Part shown: positions 34,004-45,094 of the stretch, piece after piece
How positions within the stretch are numbered: position 1 is the stretch's first letter
Layout: each line of letters starts with the position of its first letter
NCBI RefSeq assembly: GCF_002994745.2
Contig: NC_037093.1
Coordinates: 20,595,555 to 20,659,554 of the forward strand
From: Rosa chinensis
Lineage: Eukaryota > Streptophyta > Magnoliopsida > Rosales > Rosaceae
Direction: 5' to 3'
Length of the DNA: 64,000 nt
The notes under the pieces: generated by a model
Seen by the model: the letters and a program-made list of their open reading frames with translations, nothing else
Database searches by the model: none
Told to the model about the DNA's origin: nothing
Translations under genes and position numbers: made by a program

Positions 34004-35268
34004 CTAGCTAACTTCTATCGAGAGGCCCAAATACTTATCTTGCTTAGCTACACGCAACACCCCTAACCATTCAACCAACTCAAATTCCACATAGAGTGGA
34101 ACTTTGCGACCAAAAGAAACACAGCTCTTTTGGAAATTGACTTGCTGGCCGGAAACTCTTTCATATTTTAACAGGAGGTTATTGACTTCATTGCATTCGC
34201 TTTCCTCTGCCTTGAAGAAAATGAAAGAGTCATCTGCAATGAATAGATGACTAATGGTAGGAGCCCCATTACATATCGTGACACCATGCAGCTTATCATC
34301 TATCTCAGCGTAAGAAATTAGTCTTAACAAGGCTTCAGCACAAAATAAGAACATATACGGGGAAATATAGTTCCCTTGGCTCAATCCTCTTGAGGGTTTC
34401 ACAACACATCTGGCTTCCCCATTTATCAAAAAGAATAAGACAATATAGTCACATACCTCATAATCATTCCAATCCACATCTCCCTTTAGCCAAATTGTCG
34501 TAGAATAGCCTCAAGAAAACATTCCATTCTACCATGTCGTACGCCTTACTTATGTTGAGTTTTAAGGCGGCAAAACCCACACCATCACCACATAGTCTTT
34601 TCAAGAAGTGAGAAAGCTCAAATGCAATCAGGGAGTTGTCTGAGATTAGCCTACCCAGGACAAAAGCACTTTGGTATTTTGAGATCAGATCTTCTCAAAG
34701 TAGAGGCTTCAATCTATTAGCTAAAACTTTCGAACCGATTTTATAGAGCACATTGCACAGGCTAATGGGCCTCAGCTGGCTGACATTCTCAGGGGACCTC
34801 ACTTTGAGGATCAATGTAACAAACGTGCAATTCAAATATCGCATGTAACGGTCAGATTTAAAAAAATCTTTGACTGCCTCCATTAAGTCACCACCTATTA
34901 CATGCCAAAACTGCTGATAGAAAGATGGGGCAAATCCGTTCAAATTTGGGGTAGTTGAAGCTTTCATGTTTTTGATGGCCAGCCATACCTCCTCACCAAT
35001 AATATCTTGACACAAGACATCATTTATATCTGCGGTAATAACTCGAGGAAACACATGAACCACCTCTTCAATGTTCTGACTTCTGAGGCTGTGATGACTG
35101 GAACAAATCCGTATAATATGAAAGCACAACCTCCTTGTCTTCAGAATGCCACACACCAGACTTGTCACCCAAACCCTTGATAAGATTCTTCTTCTTTCTG
35201 TTAGTTTTGCTTTGGTGGAAAAATCTTGTATTCATGTCTCCATCAGAAAGCCAAAGAACCCTCGTCAT
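34004..35268 (-). pseudogene. LINE ORF2, reverse transcriptase domain
   Basis: Two long minus-strand frames cover it: 35168-34695 (FAPSFYQQFWHVIGGDLMEA, LRPISLCNVLYKIGSKVLAN) and 34477-34004 (GLSQGNYISPYMFLFCAEAL, then IADDSFIFF, the F-A-D-D catalytic block with an I before A). The stretch between them (34695-34478) is out of frame with stops. 35268-35068 carries the preceding linker (VLWLSDGDMNTRFFHQ). Non-functional. Confidence 0.88.
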
Positions 35269-35399
35269 TTGCTTCTAAAACACTTGTTGATGCTGAAGAA
35301 GCTCTTGCAGATGTGACTCAAAAGACAACTTGTCAGCTCTAGGGCACGCTGAAAGAGTATTGTCATTGAAAGCAGCAAGTTTTGATCTTACTTCTTCAA

Positions 35400-36226
35400 T
35401 TTCTGTTTTTAAGAGGGCCCCTCAGGTAGTTGCAATCTTTTTGCTAACCCGTAAGAACGGATTCAAATCAGTGGTGCTCTCCCAACTGGAATATACTACT
35501 GCTCTACAGTCCTTATCTCGTAACCAAATTTCCTCCCAGTGAAACAACTTATTCTTTCTTCTATGCTTTCTAACCTCCAACAAGACTGGTAAATGGTCAT
35601 ACTCGTTCGGATTGAGATGCAGCACTCTAGATTTGAGGAAGTAGCTTCTCCATTCTTAGCTAGGCACAAAAAAGTACAACCTGACCTTAACCTCCATATT
35701 ATGTCGAACCTCACGCCAAGTAAAGCAAGGCCCAATAAAGTGTAAGTCTGATAAGGAGAAATCACCAAGAGCCTCCATTTGTCTCCCCCTATGAATCATC
35801 CCCCTTTCTTCTCATGCAAGACAACAATTTCGTTGAACTCACCTCCGAGGACCCAAGGCAAATTACTCTTCCCATGCAAACTCCGAATAAAGTTTCAAGT
35901 CATATGTCTTAGCTCAGCCTTGGGGTGACCATAAATACCAGTGAATCTCTGACTATGTGCACCCTCCCCTAGTATGACATCAATATGATACTTTGAATAA
36001 GATTTTAATGAGATCTCTTCCCCTTTCTCTTAACTATCTTTTTACAAGACACTGCAAATGGATCACGCCATCCTAACTGCTTCTGAACACCAACCATCTC
36101 ATCCACCGTAAACTTTGTTTCACTCAAGAGCACCAGTTTGGGAATGTTAAGGGTGATCAACACTTTAAGCCCGTTAACTGTCCAAGGGTTCCCAATCCCT
36201 TGGCAGTTCCAGCATTGAACATTCAT
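35400..36226 (-). pseudogene. LINE ORF2, AP endonuclease domain
   Basis: Starts with ATG at 36226: MNVQCWNCQGIGNPWTV, then LVLLSETKFT. This is the W-N-x-Q-G and S-E-T-K pattern of exo/endonuclease/phosphatase domains in plant LINEs. It is broken into several frames (36226-36005, 35768-35496, 35625-35422). Confidence 0.88.
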
Positions 36227-36249
36227 GACTTGTGATGGGTCGAAGCCGG

Positions 36250-37880
36250 ACCCATCACAGAGGGACGTTTAGGAGTACACCTTACACTCTTCTTTGGAGA
36301 TTTAATCAGCACCTTAACCTGCCTTACCGTCCATTTGAGTAACCCTTCTTTCTTTGGGATGGGCTAGGAATAATGGGCCTGGAGTGTTTGGAGTAGAAGC
36401 GGGCCATGATTCACTTCCCGACCCATTATCACACTTACCTTGTACCTCCACGTCAGCCTTTTTTAAATCCTTAGGGTTTTCCACCGAAGCGGGAATAATC
36501 TGTTTATTTTTGGAAATAGAATTACTCCATGAGACCCCAGATTTATCACCCAAAATCGTTCCCTCAATTGGCACTACTGGAGTTGACAATGGAAGATCGA
36601 CATTACTCCTGATTGCATTGCTTTCCTTTTTTCTCCCCTTGAAATACACATTCCCCATTAATGCTTCTGTTAGGGAGGAGCATTCCAAAATTGGAACTTC
36701 CCTGAGATCGTTTGAGCCACTCAACACCGTCACTGGATAGAAGTTCCCACTCTCAGTACAGGTAAGTCTGCGTCTCTTTGCAATCAAACCAACCTGGAAT
36801 TCATCCCTATCTTCCTGCCTAACAAGCTCCATATAGTAGCAACCAACTATGGCGTATCACCAACTTCCTTCTCCTCACGTGAACAAATCATCCCTGTAGT
36901 GGTGAGTTCGGGGGCTTGCATTACCTAGCCAGCCGGTTTGTTTCTTAGAGTGTAAGCCAAATCCCCGGCTCCTTATCAAGTTTTCATAATTCTCCATCTC
37001 CTGTCTTCTCTGATTACATAACCACTCTTCCTTCTTCTCAGCATTAAAAGGTTTGAATAGCATGGTTCCACAATCCCCGTCCTCCCAACGAGGATAGCAT
37101 TTCCCAGTGTGATCCAGCATCCCACAGAAAAAACTAGAAGAAAGGAAGGTGCTCATACTCAATATCATGTCACGTGCTTGCCACAGCACCGGCTGGCCTA
37201 AAGGAAATCTATGTTTTTTTCAGTGGTTCGCTCACATCAATACCAACCCTAATTCTGAGATAGCTATCTATAAAACTACCTCCCCTGCACCTGCCAGTTC
37301 TCACATAGAACCCTATGACCTTGTTAATGTATTTACCAGTCTCTTCTCCTCTTTCCCCATCCATGGATAAGGGAAGCAATCCTCAGATCCTGAACCAAAA
37401 GAATTGTTGGGAAACAGAGACTTTCAAAGGGTCATCCAGACCATCAGTTACAGCTATTGTAAATAGAGAGTACTCAAACAACCACGGAGCATCACCACCC
37501 ACTTTAGATCCCCCTCCCTATGAAATGAAAAGAGGATATGATTACTGTTCTCTAAGGGGCACACCGTGAGAGTAGATCAATCCGCATTCTCAACAACTGG
37601 AACCCATAAAGTCCAAAGCAAGTTGATTAGAGCCTCATTCTTGTAAGGTTTTTGGTTCATGAGTTCCCCTAGTAGATAAAATCTCCTTGTTCTACTCTCT
37701 TCTGCCGCAAATGGAAGGACCACCTCCATAGCCGTAGACTCACCAATAGCCTCCTTCATCAGCGAAAAAAAGGAGACAAAAGACACCCACCCGTAAAGCA
37801 CCCATTGAGGGTACCACGACATACAAGGAACGAATGAACCGTCACGAGGACACCTCCGTGGCCTGAGAAAGCTACACAAG
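36250..37880 (-). pseudogene. LINE ORF1 (gag-like, zinc knuckle)
   Basis: Minus-strand frames 37879-37577, 37189-36875 and 36832-36314 cover an ORF1-like protein. The first has a start-proximal block ending ALINLLWTLW, similar to the DUF4283 region of plant LINE ORF1. The second contains FFCGMLDHTGKC, a CCHC-like knuckle. The third is polar and ends about 90 bp before ORF2. All are separated by frameshifts. Confidence 0.75.
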
Positions 37881-37941
37881 AAAACCCTAATTCTCGCTAC
37901 ACCATGTTAGAGAGAAGGACTGAAAATCGGCAAATCAAATA

Positions 37942-38775
37942 GTTTGTTTTTTGTTGATTAGATAGATAAACAATTGAGAATTGCAATTAGTTTTTTCGTG
38001 GGGTAAAAACTCTAAATGGTACTTGAGCTATTGCGAAAGGTAATTTTAGGTATCTACAATTTTTTTTGGGTCCTATGTGGATGTATTAAAAACTCTAAAT
38101 GGTACCTAAACTATTGCAAAATGTATTTTTTTGGTACATACAATTTTCTTTCCCCCCAAATGGTACCTCAAGTATTGCATCATTAACAAATATAATACTT
38201 CCATTAAATTTCTCTATAAAGCGGCCTACGTGACATGTATTTGGAGGGGCAAAATGATCTGTGCTTCCACACATACTAATCCAAGTCAGCCTGTCCCCTC
38301 CAAAATGACAGAGTTTCCCTCCAAAATTCTCATAACTTATTTTTCCCAAGAATTTTCACAACTTCCCCACTAAATTGCATAAGCACATTCACTAGGGATA
38401 AATAGAACAGATTTCTAGACAATTTTTTTTTCCAAGAAAAATATTTCTAGATTATAATCATAATATGTTTATGAATCTAGTGTACATATTAATCATAATC
38501 ACATAGTTGCTTTTTTGAAAGCTACAGAACATTTGATTCATATTGATCACAAATCTAAGATGAAAACTCCCATACATATAATACATATTGATCACAAACT
38601 TAAAATCCAAAACATAACCCAAATACATGCCACGTATGCTACTTTAATGGACAGCTAACGAAAGTACTATATTTGGAGACAAAGCAATATTTGAGGTACC
38701 ATTTGGGATAAAAAAAAGTTTATAGGTACCAAAAAATACATTTCACAATAGTCCAGTTACCATTTGGAGTTTTAA
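37942..38775. mobile_element. Foldback MITE (TACCATTTGG family)
   Basis: Left arm about 38086-38180 (AAAACTCTAAATGGTACCTA ... TGGTACCTCAAGTATTGC) and right arm about 38683-38772, which reads inverted as AAAACTCCAAATGGTAACTG, match over about 90 bp. A further partial copy of the left arm lies at 38005-38060. No TSD was resolved. The interior is AT-rich without genes. Confidence 0.65.
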
Positions 38776-38857
38776 ACCTTTGTCATGAGTCAAATTCACA
38801 ATCTTCCACTTACAAAGGAAGACTTATGTCACTTTTTGTTTGAAAAGAAAGGGTTTT

Positions 38858-40170
38858 TTACTTCAACAGTGTCTGAACTCTTCGATGACTTTTGAAATGA
38901 TACCTGAACTTTCAAAGTTATCAATGTGATACCTGAACTCATTTTTTCGTATCAACGTCGTACCTGCGATCGATTTCCGTCACAGAACCATTAACTATGA
39001 CCACGTGCCCAGCACATGAGGCACTTAATGAGGTTAAAAGACTAATTTACCCTCAAAAGTATATACTTCAACAGTGTCTGAACTCTTCGAGGACTTTTGA
39101 AATGATACCTGAACTTTTAAAGTTATCAATGTGATACCTAAACTCATTTTTTCGTATCAATGTCGTACCTGCGGTAGATTTCCGTCACAGAACCGTTAAC
39201 TATGACCACGTGCCCAGCACTTGAGGCACAAAATAAGGGTAAAAATGACATTTCCCACTTCCTTTAGTTCTTCACGTGTCCCGTCGTACCTTCAGTTCTT
39301 CTTCTCCATTTCTATTTCCTTTTTCATCTGCAAAATGCAATCAGATGGGATGATGACATTTCCTAGCAAAATGCAAAACCCAAAGAAAAACTTGAATCCA
39401 ATTCTCTGATGGACGGATACTGTCAGGGACTCCATCTCATCGGAGGTCTCCAAGCACAACTTGCTCGATGGCTTTGCTTCTCTGAATTTATTGCAGGGCG
39501 GAGCGGTGTAGACGGTTTCAAGACTCTTGGCCTCTAGATCTGAGACTTGGAATTTACCTAAGATTTCAGACAGAGGGATCAGAGAGAGAGAGAGAGAGAG
39601 AGAAGGTGAGATCTGATTTGTGGCCATGGCTTCCAATCGGAGGGGACAATTAGAAGGAAGAAGACGTCGAAAAAGAAAAACAAGAAAGAAAAAAAGAAAG
39701 AAAGAAAGCAAAAAAATAAATAAAAAACAATACTTTTGAGGGTAAATTAGTCTTCTAACCTCATTAAGTGCCTCACGTGCTAGGCACGTGGTCATAGTTA
39801 ACGATTCTGTGACGGAAATTGACCGCAGGTATGACGTTGATACGAAAAAATGAGTCCAGGTATCACATTGATAACTTTGAAAGTTCAGGTATCATTTCAA
39901 AAGTTCTCGAAGAGTTCATACACTGTTGAACTAAAAAACCCCGTAAAGAACTAAAGGAAGTGGGAAAGGTCATTTTTACCCTTATTTTGTGTCTCACGTG
40001 CTGGGCACGTGGTCATAGTTAACGGTTCTGTGACGGAAATCGACCGCAGGTACGACGTTGATACGAAAAAATGAGTTCAGGTATCACATTGATAACTTTG
40101 AAAGTTCAGGTATCATTTCAAAAGTCCTCGAAGCGTTTAGACACGGTTAAAGTAAAAAACCTGAAAAGAA
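38858..40170. mobile_element. Interleaved double foldback (L1-L2-R1-R2)
   Basis: Two direct copies of a roughly 200-bp unit (38866-39061 and 39065-39262; phrases CTTCAACAGTGTCTGAACTC, GTGATACCTGAACTCA, TGACCACGTGCCCAGCAC) are followed by two inverted copies (about 39735-39940 and 39953-40160). L1 pairs best with R1 (both include the ACCTCATTAAGTGCCTCA segment) and L2 with R2 (both include CCCACTTCCTTTAGTTCTT). The central 39265-39735 contains an unrecognised frame (minus, MATNQISPSLSLSLSLIPL...). Confidence 0.75.
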
Positions 40171-40987
40171 AAGTTCATTGAATTAGAGATTGAAATCCCT
40201 TAAGAGGGCATCCCAATGGGTGATTTGGTGCTTAAACGCAACTTAAGCTCAATAAGGGCATGGTCATGAAAGAATTGAGAAGTATTTAGACTTGAAATTA
40301 TCGTACCATGGGGATTGAAAAGCTAATTGCGACCCTTGGTTGTGCTGATTACTAAGTCACTAACAATTTAACTAATAAACCTAAAAAAATAGCACCAAGC
40401 TATTTACATGCTCGGTTCGGAACTACCAAGCCTAAAATGGGTCAAGAGAACCACAAGTGAATGCAGAGCTCACAACCAAGTCGTATAGACAAGGGAAGTG
40501 GTTTGTGAAAATTGATTTTGATTGTGAAAAATAAAATTGACAATTGAAAAATAAAATTGCAACTAAAAATTAAGATAACTAAATAAAATTGCAACTAAAA
40601 ATTAAGATAATATAAACTAATCAAGAAATGGAAATTAGGTCACTAGGGTATTCTCCTATCCAAATTTAATGCACAAATATATTCCGACAATGGTCATTCA
40701 ATTCATAATAGCATTAAAAAACCGTACCCAAGGCTTTTCAAGGCTCATGGGTCATTAGATTCCTTAAAGAGTATTCCTACTCTGGATCAAGAGTCGTAGA
40801 AACTTAATTGGGACAATCTAGAACCTTGTTAGGGCCTCTAGTAGCACCAAAAGGTGAAGAGTCCTAGAATCAAGTCCCCTAATTTGTTCTGGACATGCTC
40901 ATCTACATATTCAAGAGTTAATCAAGCTCCTAAGCATGCATCTAAGCCAAATATTATAGAATACAACATATGCCAAACGAACAATTC
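40170..40987. other. Intergenic, possible retrotransposon relic
   Basis: AT-rich, with a duplicated phrase AAATAAAATTGCAACTAAAA (40555, 40580). No coding similarity is seen. Confidence 0.35.
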
Positions 40988-41448
40988 TCAGGTTCCCCCT
41001 AGGGTGAACGAGCATATTCACCCCATTGTCGATTAACATATTTTTATTTAATAAACTTATAATCCAACGGTCCATATTCACCCCATTGTCGATTAACATA
41101 TTTTTATTTAATAAACTTATAATCCAACGGTCCATATCTTAAATTAGTCTTTAAAGATCGTCTATATAAAAAATCAATCGAATCGGAAATCGTTTAAATA
41201 TCTAATTGAATCAAACAAATGGATGATTCTAACAACACTTACTACTATTATGATGAACCGTCCATATATTTTATAGAAATGAATAACTAAAAGGTCTTCA
41301 ATTTTGATTTATTTTTTACAGAGCTAGTCTTTATATTACGTTATACAACATGAATGGTTGGATTAGAAAATTATAACGTTATTATGTGTTAATCGCAAGA
41401 GAGGGTGAATATGTTCATTCACCCAAGGGGTGAACCTAAGAATTGTCC
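40984..41448. mobile_element. MITE with inverted ends
   Basis: The left end CAATTCTCAGGTTCCCCC ... AGCATATTCACCC and, inverted, the right end CAATTCTTAGGTTCACCCC ... GAACATATTCACCC are about 42 bp of near-matching terminal repeats. A perfect tandem duplication of about 60 bp (41012-41071, 41072-41131) lies just inside the left end. TSD unclear. Confidence 0.7.
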
Positions 41449-43261
41449 ATGCCAAACACGAAATTGAAAACCATTAAATCAAAACATATTTATTACATTA
41501 AATACATGCTAGGGCTCAAACCCTAGCTTCCTAAATAGACTACTCACAATCCATCAACAAATCAACAACAATATACATCAATTAAAGAGGTAAAGGTGAA
41601 GAGAAGTGAGAAGTAATAAGAACAAGTCACAAATTGCTATGGAGCAATTATGACAAGCCTTGATTTATGGCTTCTCACTTTACCCAATCTCAAATTTTGA
41701 AGCCCCTTGATGCTCTTTGAAAATTCCTTGAAAGATTGATGAAGATTTGATGGTGGAGTGAGTGAAAATTGAAAGTGAATAGAAAGAAGTGGGTGTGGTG
41801 GTATGGTTCTCGGTGGGTTAGAGAAGAGAAAAGAGGGATGGGGTCTTAGAAGAATGGAAAAATAGGTCGTGGTCTCTGTGTTTATTCGTGAGCAAGGATT
41901 GAAAAATCGATAATATACTTGAAATTTTCTCGATATTTCCGTTTTTTTAGGGTCTAGATATATCTTTGACTTACCAAGAGAATATCGTGAGAAATCTTCA
42001 AAATTTCGCGATATTTCTAGAAATATTGGAAATTTTCTCGAAATTCCTGATATTCTCTTAAATTCCGAGATTATTGTCACCTCTCGAGATATGTGGGTTG
42101 GTCAGAAAGTATTTTGACTAAAATTTAAGCCAAATTTTGGCGAGGTTGGGGTTCGAACCTAATACCTTATGAAAACTAGCCATTATCCTTATCCAATCTG
42201 ACTAGACTGTATAACATCTAAAGAGGAAAACTTTAAAAATTTATAGGGTCATGTATCAAGCTTTGAGTCTTTTCTCTCCATGCTTATAAATCTTCTGATT
42301 ATCTAATTTGCTAACTAGTAAACATTTGGCTCTATTAAAAAAAAAAGCTTTTCTATGTATTTCTATGGACCATTTTCTACTTCTTTTCCTGTTTGTTTGA
42401 AGACCGATATTTATTTTAACATATCTATTTAATTGTAAAATATTATTATAATTGATAATTAACTCTCCAATCTCCTATTTAAGTCATTTTGAGATTTCTC
42501 ATGTAGAATTTTATTTATTTGTCTTGTCAGTGTATCATATTATAATATAAATTACTACAATTATTATACAATTAAGTTTATCAAACACTTTTTTTGAAAT
42601 ACTATAGATAACAGATCATGTAAACATTTTATGAAAATTTATTAATGATTTCCATGTTACTTTCTAAATTTCCATCATTTTTTTTTTTAAAAAATTTACT
42701 TAAATCGAAATTTCCTCGAAATTTTCACCAAAATTTCTAATTTTTAGACTATTAATATGATCTCGATATTCGATATTTTAGTTATTTTTTGTGAGAGAGA
42801 GGAGAGATTGACTTATTGTGGATGATCATTTCGTGAGAAAGAAGAAAGGACTTGTGTGGCTGCTAATGTTGAGATGGGATGGACTGCCATGTGGCAGCAT
42901 GTGAATGGACAAGGATAGAAGAACAAAAAGAATTTTAAAAGGAAATTGGAAGAAAAGCACAGAGCACGCGCTACACCCATAGCACCATGCTTTTAATTAA
43001 ACATTTTGTTTTAATTAATAGTTCTCCACAATCTTTTTTTCTTTCTTTCATTTTCTTCCTTCATCTTCTCTATGTTGACGTTGATCAAAGTTGACTACAT
43101 CTATAATTTTGTCATTTTCTCGTAAACTCCATTTTGCTCTAATTTCCCCGTTTTACTTTGTTTCTATAATTCCGTTTATTTCCTACATAATAAATAAAAA
43201 TATATTAATTACATAATAATTAACTTGAGAATTAGCTTAGTTCTAGTATTTTAGATATAAT
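41449..43261. other. Intergenic, AT-rich, with scattered CGATATTTC phrases
   Basis: Repeats of GAAATTTTCTCGATATTTC-like phrases occur at 41920-42070 and again in altered form at 42700-42780. I see no gene. The open frame 42080-41637 on the minus strand is low-complexity and lacks similarity. Confidence 0.4.
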
Positions 43262-43264
43262 TAC

Positions 43265-45091
43265 GGCTATGTTTGGGGGGGCTTTTTTGCTCCCCTGCTT
43301 ATAAGCACAAGAGCATCATGCGTTTGGTAACTCGGCTTATTTTCAGGCTTTAAAAAAAGCTGCCCCAGCTTCTGTCTAAAAGCAGAAGCTGGCTCCCCCC
43401 AGCTTTTAAAAGCCAGAAGCTCGGTCGGGCACTGTAGCGGTACTGCTGTTCATTAATGAATTTTTAAAAATCCCGTTTTGTATCCTCCGTTGGCTGAAAC
43501 AATTACAGCCGATGCCACCCACCCTCCATCAGTCTCTCGATCCCATCTCCTATCTCCCTCTGCTCTCTCCCGTCTCCCATCTCCCTCTGCTCGATCTCCC
43601 ATCTCCCTCAAACAGAACATCACAGAACGCACCCCATCCGATCTCTCTCAAATAACACCTCAGAACGCCATCCCATCCGATCTCCCTCTGCTCGATCTCG
43701 TCCGCTCGATCTCCTCTGCTCGATCTCCCTCTGCTCGGTCTCCGGTCGATCTCCGATGCTCGGTCTCCGCTCGATCTCCCTCTGCTCGATCTCCGCTCGA
43801 TCTCCTCTGCTCGATCTCCCTCTGCTCGGTCTCCGGAGATGGAATATATGCTACAACTCAGCAAACTTCAGAGTTCAATATTGGGGATCTGGTAAAATAT
43901 ACTGGAAAATGTTTCACTGTGTGATTATGGGTTCTTTTATAAATAGAACACTCTCTCTCTATTTACATAGAGAAGGCAAAAATCTGCTTTAATGCCATTT
44001 TTATGACCTTGTTTTGTTTATCCGTTCCTCTCTCCCATATCCTATGAAAATTTCCATCATGGTACATAGGTGATCAAATCTGTTAGTTTTCTAGTATGAA
44101 ATATGGTAGAATTGACATACTGGATGCCATGTCTTCAACAATCCCCACATGCCGACCTTTCTTGAACCAGATTAAGATACTTATATTTAAATCTGCATTC
44201 CTTTTTCGTTTCTGACTGATCAGTTCCCTTGAGGTGATGTCAGAATCTCTTCCTTGGGAAAAAATAGAAACTGCAAATTGTTGTTTGCATATGTTGCTAC
44301 TTCTGGGAATATAGATGAATTATGCTGTTTTGTTCATATCCCCATCGATCAGTTCCCTCGTGGCAATTTCACAATAATTTCCTTAACACGGTAATTGCAC
44401 AAATAGCGGTGAGGATACTGCTATCAGTAACTTATGTATCTTTTGTGTATTTTGTGTCTTTTGTGACTTATGTATCAAGCGACCAAAAATTGTGACGGAT
44501 ACATGCACATGGTGATAGACATTTTGTCCGCAGTGAAGAAAGAGAAGGTTATGGGTCAAGTGGTGAGATAGAAATGGATGATGATGTAGAAGAAGAATAT
44601 CATGGTCACGGTGCACAAGAAATGGAAGCAATAAGAAATAGCATTACTCAAAGTTTGATGAATGCGCGTAATAACGTGAACATTTGATGTGAACTAGAAA
44701 CTATGATTTATAATAATATAGTCACCATGATTTATAATCATATTGTCCAATATTAATCAAATAGTCACCATGCTTTATAAAAATTCAAAGTTAACAAAAA
44801 TTAATACGGACATAATAAAGATTAAAAATAATAACAAGATCATTTGAACAATATTGTTTTATATACAATTAATTAAGCAAAATAATCTCTCATGTCCAAT
44901 TCGGTCATTCCACAAATAAAAAGCACAAGCCAGTTTGATTTACCAAACACTCTGCCACTGCTTCTGCCACTGACAGCCCTTATAAAAAGCCAGTTTACCA
45001 AACACTCAGCAGCTTTGCTTTTCAGCCACTTATTCTCAGAAATAAGCAGAAGCCAGCTTTTTCTCAAGGAACAGCCATACCAAACATAGCC
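43265..45091 (+). mobile_element. PIF/Harbinger-like DNA element remnant
   Basis: Starts GGCTATGTTTGG and ends CCAAACATAGCC, with TAC on both sides (43262-43264, 45092-45094). The terminal sequence resembles Tourist/Harbinger ends, though the usual TSD is TWA. Subterminal regions share AGCAGAAGC and CCAGCTTTT phrases. A decayed coding end is visible at 44530-44688 (acidic stretch, then EMEAIRNSITQSLMNARNN and a stop), similar in style to the C-termini of plant Harbinger proteins. No DDE motif is found. Confidence 0.55.
43540..43835 (+). repeat. CTCGATCTCC short tandem repeats
   Basis: Some 15 degenerate copies of GCTCGATCTCCCTCT. The Ser/Arg-rich frames across it on both strands are repeat artefacts. 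Confidence 0.8.
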
Positions 45092-45094
45092 TAC

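Larger units (their letters stand above)
27087..37930 (-). mobile_element. Full-length L1-type LINE, interrupted by a copia element
   Basis: Minus strand, 5' end at 37930. Flanking 11-bp duplications (27076-27086, 37931-37941) and a (TA)n/A-rich 3' tail next to the left copy define it. Without the copia insertion (5032 bp plus one TSD) it is about 5.8 kb, the size of complete plant LINEs. The order is 5'UTR, ORF1 with a CCHC-like knuckle, then ORF2 with endonuclease, reverse transcriptase, zf-RVT and C-terminal RNase H. All frames carry stops or shifts, so it is inactive. Confidence 0.88.

Noticed and set aside
39292..39795. 167-residue frame in the interleaved foldback
   Set aside because: Runs through inverted-repeat arms and a GA run; no recognised domain.
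43478..43924. Ser/Arg-rich protein on either strand
   Set aside because: Translation of the CTCGATCTCC repeat.
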